Source: JACPFV01 sp052386975 (lineage in GTDB: Bacteria > Pseudomonadota > Gammaproteobacteria > Nevskiales > Nevskiaceae). Taken from it: DNA of 11,510 nucleotides. How positions within the stretch are numbered: the first letter of the stretch is position 1; every line of letters begins with the position of its first letter. Positions 7,813 through 11,510 of the stretch are shown here, piece by piece. Location: positions 1 to 11,510 of the forward strand of contig JBQTJQ010000130.1 in NCBI GenBank assembly GCA_052386975.1, written 5' to 3'. The notes beneath the pieces are model-generated. The model searched no databases. It was not told the origin of the DNA and worked only from the letters and a program-made list of their open reading frames with translations. Made by a program: the position numbers and the translations under genes.

Positions 7813-8585
7813 TTCCGCGCAAGCGCTTCGGCCAGCATTTCCTGCATGAGCCGGGCGTCATCGCCCGCATCGTGCGCGCGATCGCGCCGAAGGCGGGCGA
7901 CACGCTGGTCGAGATCGGCCCCGGGCTCGGCGCGCTGACGGCGCCGCTGCTCGAAGCCGCCGGCGCCCTGACCGTGATTGAGCTCGACCGCGACGTGATC
8001 CCCCACCTGCGCGAGGCGTGCGGCAACGACCCGGCGCTGGACGTGGTGCAGGCCGACGCGCTCCGAATCGACTACGGCGAGCTGGCGCAGCGTTTGGCGC
8101 GCGGCCGCCGCCTGCGCCTGGCCGGCAACCTGCCCTACAACATCTCCACGCCGCTGCTGTTCCACCTGCTCGAGCACAGCCGCGCCATCGCCGACATGCA
8201 CTTCATGCTGCAGAAGGAAGTCGTGCGCCGGATCTGCGCGGCGCCGGACACCGACGACTACGGCCGGCTGACGGTGACGCTGGCCGCGCGGGCCGAGGCC
8301 GCCGAGCTGTTCACGGTCGGCCCCGGCGCGTTCAAGCCGCCACCGCGGGTGGACTCGGCAGTGGTGCGGATCACGCCGCGACCGGCGCCGTTCCCGATCC
8401 GCGACCTGGCGCGGTACGACCGCCTCGCCCTGCTGGCGTTCAACCAGCGCCGCAAGACCTTGCACAACGCGCTCAAGGGCGAAGTCGGCGCCGAGGCCTT
8501 CGCGGCCGCCGGGATCGACCCGCGCGCGCGCGGCGAGACACTGTCGCCGGAGCAGTTCGCGCGGCTTGCCAACGTTACGGGCTAG
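7794..8585 (+). CDS. rsmA: 16S rRNA dimethyladenosine transferase RsmA (KsgA)
   Basis: RsmA dimethylates A1518 and A1519 of 16S rRNA with S-adenosylmethionine, a late checkpoint in 30S assembly. The 263-residue protein is close to E. coli KsgA (273). It has KRFGQHFL at 10-17, the SAM-binding motif VEIGPGLGALT at 39-49, the acidic VIELD at 61-65 and the catalytic NLPY at 112-115. It also has the HFMLQKEVVRR segment and a C-terminal FNQRRKTLHNAL segment. The only start that keeps KRFGQHFL is the TTG at 7794. It is a weak codon with no Shine-Dalgarno, and it lies in the right arm of the 7735-7812 palindrome. The first residues MNPTPF are therefore repeat-encoded. The reading frame is otherwise intact. 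Translation may depend on ribosomes arriving from pdxA, whose stop is 8 nt upstream of the TTG, a gap that would suit re-initiation. Confidence 0.94.
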   Translation: MNPTPFFPRKRFGQHFLHEPGVIARIVRAIAPKAGDTLVEIGPGLGALTAPLLEAAGALTVIELDRDVIPHLREACGNDPALDVVQADALRIDYGELAQRLARGRRLRLAGNLPYNISTPLLFHLLEHSRAIADMHFMLQKEVVRRICAAPDTDDYGRLTVTLAARAEAAELFTVGPGAFKPPPRVDSAVVRITPRPAPFPIRDLARYDRLALLAFNQRRKTLHNALKGEVGAEAFAAAGIDPRARGETLSPEQFARLANVTG

Positions 8586-8595
8586 AATCTTGGGG

Positions 8596-8603
8596 AAGGA
8601 GGA
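8596..8603 (+). promoter_or_regulatory. Strong Shine-Dalgarno site of the usp gene
   Basis: AAGGAGGA ends 5 nt before the ATG at 8609 and is a near-perfect complement to the 16S rRNA 3' end. It stands out because most neighbouring starts (amgK, lptD, rsmA, apaH) have no clear ribosome-binding site, so this gene is probably translated far more efficiently than the genes around it. Confidence 0.75.
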
Positions 8604-8608
8604 TTGCC

Positions 8609-9040
8609 ATGTACCGCCACATCCTCGCCGCAGTCGAAACCCACGAAGAAGGCCAGGCCGTGCTCACGCGGGCGCAGGAACTCGCCCGCAAGTTCGGCGC
8701 GCGGCTTTCCGTGGTCCACGTCGTCGAATACCTGCCGGTGGATCCTGCCGGCGATGCGCTGCTGACCACGCCGGTGGACCTGTCGCGCGAGCGCGCCACC
8801 CAGGCCGAGTCCCGACTCAAGGAATGGTGCCGGCAGCTCGAGATTCCCGCCGACCAGGCCCGCGTCGCCGTCGGCGCGGTCACCGCCGAGATCCTGAGCG
8901 CCGCGCAGGACACCGGCGCCGACCTGATCGTCGTCGGCCACCACCCGCGTCGCGGCCTCGCCGCGCTGTTCAGCCACACCGAGGGCGGCGTGGTGCAGCG
9001 CTCGCCCTGCGACGTGCTGGCGATCCGCCTCAACCCCTGA
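8609..9040 (+). CDS. Universal stress protein, UspA type
   Basis: This 143-residue single-domain protein has the Usp alpha/beta fold: an N-terminal strand MYRHILAAVETHEEGQAVL, a middle KFGARLSVVHVVEYLP segment and a C-terminal ADLIVVGHHPRRGLAALFSHTEGGVVQRSPCDVLAIRL block. The GHH turn resembles E. coli UspA. The Gx2Gx9G(S/T) motif of ATP-binding Usp proteins is not present in its standard form, so an ATP-independent UspA-like protein is more likely. The exact role is unknown; the family is induced by starvation and stress. The start is set by a strong Shine-Dalgarno. A TAGAAT hexamer at 8583-8588, over the rsmA stop, could be a -10, but no -35 fits. The gene sits where apaG is usually found between rsmA and apaH, and its TGA forms the outer edge of the palindrome at 9038-9108. 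Confidence 0.9.
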   Translation: MYRHILAAVETHEEGQAVLTRAQELARKFGARLSVVHVVEYLPVDPAGDALLTTPVDLSRERATQAESRLKEWCRQLEIPADQARVAVGAVTAEILSAAQDTGADLIVVGHHPRRGLAALFSHTEGGVVQRSPCDVLAIRLNP

Positions 9041-9108
9041 AAAAAGGGGACGGAACTATTTTTTGCCCCCGGCTGCAGCCCGAAAAATAGTTCTGTCCCC
9101 ATTTTTCA
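9038..9108. repeat. Palindromic repeat element spanning the usp-apaH junction
   Basis: The arms 9038-9065 and 9081-9108 pair as reverse complements at 25 of 28 positions, around a 15-nt loop that contains the perfect palindrome GGCTGCAGCC (9071-9080). The outer edges read TGAAAAA and TTTTTCA. The left edge supplies the usp TGA stop, and the right edge ends on the A of the apaH ATG. The right arm read inward is AAAAATGGGGACAG then AACTATTTTTCG, sharing the A-run, TGGGG and W-C-R-G core with the element at 7735-7812. The mismatches indicate an older or independently acquired copy. A rho-independent terminator is possible for usp, since a T-run follows the right arm, but that would cut off apaH. 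Confidence 0.82.
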
Positions 9109-9929
9109 TGGCGACCTACGCGATCGGCGACGTCCAGGGCTGCTACGACGAGCTGAGCCGGCTGCTCGAGAAAATCCGCTTCGATCCCGCCGCCGACCGG
9201 CTGTGGTTCACCGGCGACCTGGTCAACCGCGGCCCGCGCTCGCGCAAGGTGCTGAAGCTGGTGCGCGGCCTCGGCCGGCGCGCCGTGACGGTGCTCGGCA
9301 ACCACGACCTGCACCTGGTCGCGGCGCATGCGCGCGGCAAAGTCCGATCGAAGGACACCTTCCGGGACGTGCTGGAGGCCGGCGACGCCGGCGAGCTGGT
9401 CGCCTGGCTGCGGCGCCGCCCGCTGCTGCACGTCGAGGGCGGCTGGGCGATGGTCCACGCCGGGCTGGCGCCGCAATGGTCGCTGGCGAAGGCGCGCGCC
9501 GTGTGCGCGGCCGCGTCCGGCCTGATTGCATCGGAGCGCAGCGACGAGTTCTTCCGTAACCAGATGTACGGCAACGAACCGGACGCCTGGAGCGAGCAGC
9601 TGCGCGGCTGGGACCGGCTGCGCTTCGTGATCAACTGCTGCACGCGCCTGCGCGTGTGCACCCCGCAGGGACGCATGCAGCTGGACTACACCGGGCCGGC
9701 GCGCAGCGCGCCCGCGGGGACGCGGCCGTGGTTCGCGTTGCCCGGCCGGCGCTCGCGCGGCTGCACCTTGTTGTTCGGACACTGGTCCACGCTCGGGCAC
9801 GTGCACTGGCCGCGCCACCGCGTCTACGGCCTGGACACCGGCTGCGTCTGGGGCCGCTCACTGACCGCGCTGCGGCTCGACGACCGCCGGCGTTTCGCCG
9901 TGAAGTCGGCCTTCCACGGCTCGGATTGA
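9108..9929 (+). CDS. apaH: Symmetrical Ap4A hydrolase ApaH
   Basis: ApaH hydrolyses diadenosine tetraphosphate to two ADP and also acts on Np4-capped RNA 5' ends in bacteria. From the ATG at 9108 the product is 273 residues, beginning MATYAIGDVQGCYDEL like E. coli ApaH. Calcineurin-type metallophosphatase motifs are present: GDVQG at 7-11, GDLVNRG at 36-42, GNHDLH at 64-69, MVHAG at 116-120 and FGHWSTLG at 223-230. The usual histidine of motif I is glutamine (Q10), a substitution I recall from other proteobacterial ApaH proteins. The in-frame TTG at 9063 would add 15 residues read from the palindromic repeat and is rejected. There is no Shine-Dalgarno: the 5' flank is the repeat arm, so folding of the hairpin could hide the start. 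The usual partner apaG is missing. Confidence 0.95.
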   Translation: MATYAIGDVQGCYDELSRLLEKIRFDPAADRLWFTGDLVNRGPRSRKVLKLVRGLGRRAVTVLGNHDLHLVAAHARGKVRSKDTFRDVLEAGDAGELVAWLRRRPLLHVEGGWAMVHAGLAPQWSLAKARAVCAAASGLIASERSDEFFRNQMYGNEPDAWSEQLRGWDRLRFVINCCTRLRVCTPQGRMQLDYTGPARSAPAGTRPWFALPGRRSRGCTLLFGHWSTLGHVHWPRHRVYGLDTGCVWGRSLTALRLDDRRRFAVKSAFHGSD

Positions 9930-9934
9930 ACAGC

Positions 9935-9954
9935 GTCGGCAAAGGATTGCCGAC
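9935..9954. terminator. Hairpin after apaH, possible bidirectional terminator
   Basis: GTCGGCAA and TTGCCGAC form a perfect 8-bp stem with the 4-nt loop AGGA, starting 6 nt after the apaH stop. It lies between convergent genes, where a shared terminator is expected, but no T-run follows on either strand, so it is not a canonical intrinsic terminator. Confidence 0.45.
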
Positions 9955-9962
9955 CTGCGCAG

Positions 9963-9982
9963 GGCGGCATTCCCATGCCGCC
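9963..9982. terminator. Second hairpin between apaH and the RND exporter gene
   Basis: GGCGGCAT and ATGCCGCC form a perfect 8-bp stem around the 4-nt loop TCCC, 8 nt after the first hairpin and directly before the stop codon of the convergent exporter gene. It has the same stem and loop lengths as the first hairpin but a different sequence, and likewise lacks a T-run. Confidence 0.45.
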
Positions 9983-9983
9983 G

Positions 9984-11510
9984 TCAGTGGCGTGACTTGA
10001 AGGTCGGCTGCACGCCGGGCGGCAGCGCCTTCTCCTTCAGCATGAAGCGCGCGATGGCCGGCAGGATCAGGATCGCGCCGAACATGTTGGCGGTGAACAT
10101 GAACACCAGCATCACGCCCATGTCGCGCTGGAACTGCAGGTCGGAGAACAGCCAGGTGGCGACGCCGAAGCCGAGCGTGACGCCGGTGAACACGACTGCC
10201 TTGCCGGTCATCTTGAGGGTCCGGTAGTAGCCCTCCTCGAACTTGTAGCCGGCCGCGACCGCGTCGGCCATGGTCGCGTAGATGTAAATGCCGTAGTCCA
10301 CGCCGATGCCGACCGCCAGCGCCACCACCGGCAGCGTCGCGACTTTCATGCCGATGCCGTACATCGCCATCACCGCGTACGCCATCCACGAGACCAGGCC
10401 CAGCGGCAGCATGATGCTGATGATGCTGGGCAGCTTCTCGTGCCAGAACGAGAACATCACGCAGAAGATGATCGCGATGTAGACGTACAGCAGGATCTCC
10501 TTCTCGAGCTGGTGCACCACCTCGTTGGTCGCGGCCATGACGCCGACGTTGGCCGAGGCCATGGCGAAGTTGACCGGGCAGGCCTTGGTCATGCCGGCCA
10601 GCTTGTCCTTCGCCGCGTCGCGTGCCGCGGCCAGCTGCACGATGTCGTCGTCGGCCGCGATCGCCTCGTCGCTGCGGCCCTTCTTCCTGAGCCGCTCGGT
10701 GGCGCGACGCAGCTCCTCGCCCTTGACGCCGATGTCGCGCCGCGCGGCGAGCTTGTCGTCGCACCAGGCGGCGTCCACGCCCGGGTGCGTCTCGAAGAAC
10801 TCCGCCTGGTTGGCGGCGTTGTACCGGACCGTCGCCGCCTCGATGCGCTTGATCGTGGCGGCGCGGTGGTCGGAGGTGAACACGAACACGGCCAGCGCCG
10901 AGCAGTCCGGGTTCAGCAGGCCGGAGCTGGTCGGGATCGGCGTGATCGCCTGCACCATCGTGTACTGGTTGCGCGGCAGCACCTTCCACTTCGGGTTGGC
11001 TTCCGAGAACGCCGAATTGACCTTGCGCGCCGCGACCGGCAGCGAGAGGGTCGAGGTGACGCCCTCCGTGTTCTCGATGGTCCAGCCGTAGCGGTCGACC
11101 TGGTCCATCACCTCGTGCTTGATGCAGCCTTCGGGATCGGTCTCGGCGATCACCTTGAAGATGTCGGTGCCGAGCGCGAAGTTGCCGACGACCGCCGCGG
11201 TGTCCTTGTTGTAGCGCGAGTCGGGGCGCAGTTCCGGCACGCCGGCCTGCTCGTCGCCGACCGTCAGGTCCCTGCCCTTCCACAGGCTCCATCCCAGCAG
11301 CAGCACCGACACCACCAGCGTGATGATCGCCGGCTTCGGCCGCACGATCTTCGCGGTCTGCTTCCACATCCCGTCGAAGATGGCGTCGCGCTTCTCCTGC
11401 TTCCTGGCGAAGGCCTCGAGGTCGCCGATGTTCACCCAGGTCAGCCAGATCGGCATCATCACCTTGTTGGTGATGATGATCGCCAGCATGCCGAGGCAGG
11501 CGTTGATCGA
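9984..11510 (-). CDS. RND/MMPL-type exporter, C-terminal part, 5' end outside the window
   Basis: The frame is open to the right edge; the first visible residues are SINACLGMLAIIITNKVMMP, so the ATG at 11489 is probably internal. Numbering from that ATG, the visible 501 residues contain one membrane segment at about 53-70, a large periplasmic domain at about 72-330, and five more membrane segments between 331 and 484. These include VALAVGIGVDYGIYIY at 389-404, the GxGxDY motif typical of RND and MMPL permeases. This is the second half of a two-repeat permease of the hydrophobe-exporter type, inner-membrane and proton-driven. The substrate is unknown; relatives are often annotated for hopanoids, lipids or siderophores, but nothing here decides. 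The periplasmic domain holds a charged helical stretch (about 245-300) likely to form a coiled coil. The gene converges on apaH and seems unrelated to the lptD cluster. Confidence 0.87.
   Translation of the reverse strand, partial: SINACLGMLAIIITNKVMMPIWLTWVNIGDLEAFARKQEKRDAIFDGMWKQTAKIVRPKPAIITLVVSVLLLGWSLWKGRDLTVGDEQAGVPELRPDSRYNKDTAAVVGNFALGTDIFKVIAETDPEGCIKHEVMDQVDRYGWTIENTEGVTSTLSLPVAARKVNSAFSEANPKWKVLPRNQYTMVQAITPIPTSSGLLNPDCSALAVFVFTSDHRAATIKRIEAATVRYNAANQAEFFETHPGVDAAWCDDKLAARRDIGVKGEELRRATERLRKKGRSDEAIAADDDIVQLAAARDAAKDKLAGMTKACPVNFAMASANVGVMAATNEVVHQLEKEILLYVYIAIIFCVMFSFWHEKLPSIISIMLPLGLVSWMAYAVMAMYGIGMKVATLPVVALAVGIGVDYGIYIYATMADAVAAGYKFEEGYYRTLKMTGKAVVFTGVTLGFGVATWLFSDLQFQRDMGVMLVFMFTANMFGAILILPAIARFMLKEKALPPGVQPTFKSRH

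Noticed and set aside
2082..8465. A 2127-codon open frame on the minus strand running through lptD, surA, pdxA and rsmA
   Set aside because: Only its last 342 codons (amgK) look like protein. The rest is antisense to well-recognised genes, with low-complexity R/A/V/Q-rich translation caused by high GC and few stop codons.
9063..9107. TTG at 9063 as the apaH start
   Set aside because: The extra 15 residues would be read from the palindrome, whereas the ApaH family starts at MATYAIGD, matching the ATG at 9108.
1..11510. CRISPR array, tRNA, rRNA, transposase or phage genes
   Set aside because: No regularly spaced direct repeats, no tRNA-like cloverleaf and no mobile-element proteins were seen; nearly all of the window is taken up by recognised genes.

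Overview
The window is ordinary chromosomal housekeeping DNA from a high-GC (visibly around 70 percent) gammaproteobacterium. The evidence is gene order: lptD-surA-pdxA-rsmA-...-apaH is the classic gammaproteobacterial cluster, and a divergent amgK-murU pair next to lptD is the arrangement I recall from Pseudomonas. Genus cannot be fixed from the sequence; a deep-branching or Xanthomonadales-like lineage would fit the base composition.

Layout. Bases 1-930 hold lipA (lipoyl synthase), whose 5' end lies outside the window. A 4-base ATGA overlap joins it to a small exported protein of unknown function (927-1403). On the minus strand, murU (1387-2076) overlaps the end of that gene by 17 bp and lies behind amgK (2082-3110); the pair makes UDP-MurNAc from recycled MurNAc. 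A divergent promoter region (about 3111-3191) separates amgK from the plus-strand cluster: lptD (LPS insertion into the outer membrane), surA (periplasmic chaperone for LptD and other barrels), pdxA (vitamin B6 synthesis), rsmA/ksgA (16S rRNA A1518/A1519 dimethylase), a UspA-type universal stress protein, and apaH (Ap4A hydrolase). Two hairpins at 9935-9982 separate apaH from a convergent RND/MMPL-type exporter (9984-11510, minus strand) that runs off the right edge.

The unusual part is two short palindromic elements sitting exactly on gene junctions. One (7735-7812, perfect 24-bp arms) contains the pdxA stop codon in its loop and the only plausible rsmA start codon, a TTG, in its right arm. 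It therefore encodes the last residues of PdxA and the first residues of RsmA. The other (9038-9108, 28-bp arms with 3 mismatches) starts at the stop codon of the usp gene and ends at the ATG of apaH. Their arms share an outer core (A-run, TGGGG, then W-C-R-G), which suggests two members of one class of dispersed palindromic repeat. The usp gene also occupies the slot where E. coli and many relatives carry apaG, which is absent here. I found no CRISPR array, tRNA, rRNA, intact transposase or novel multi-gene system in the window.
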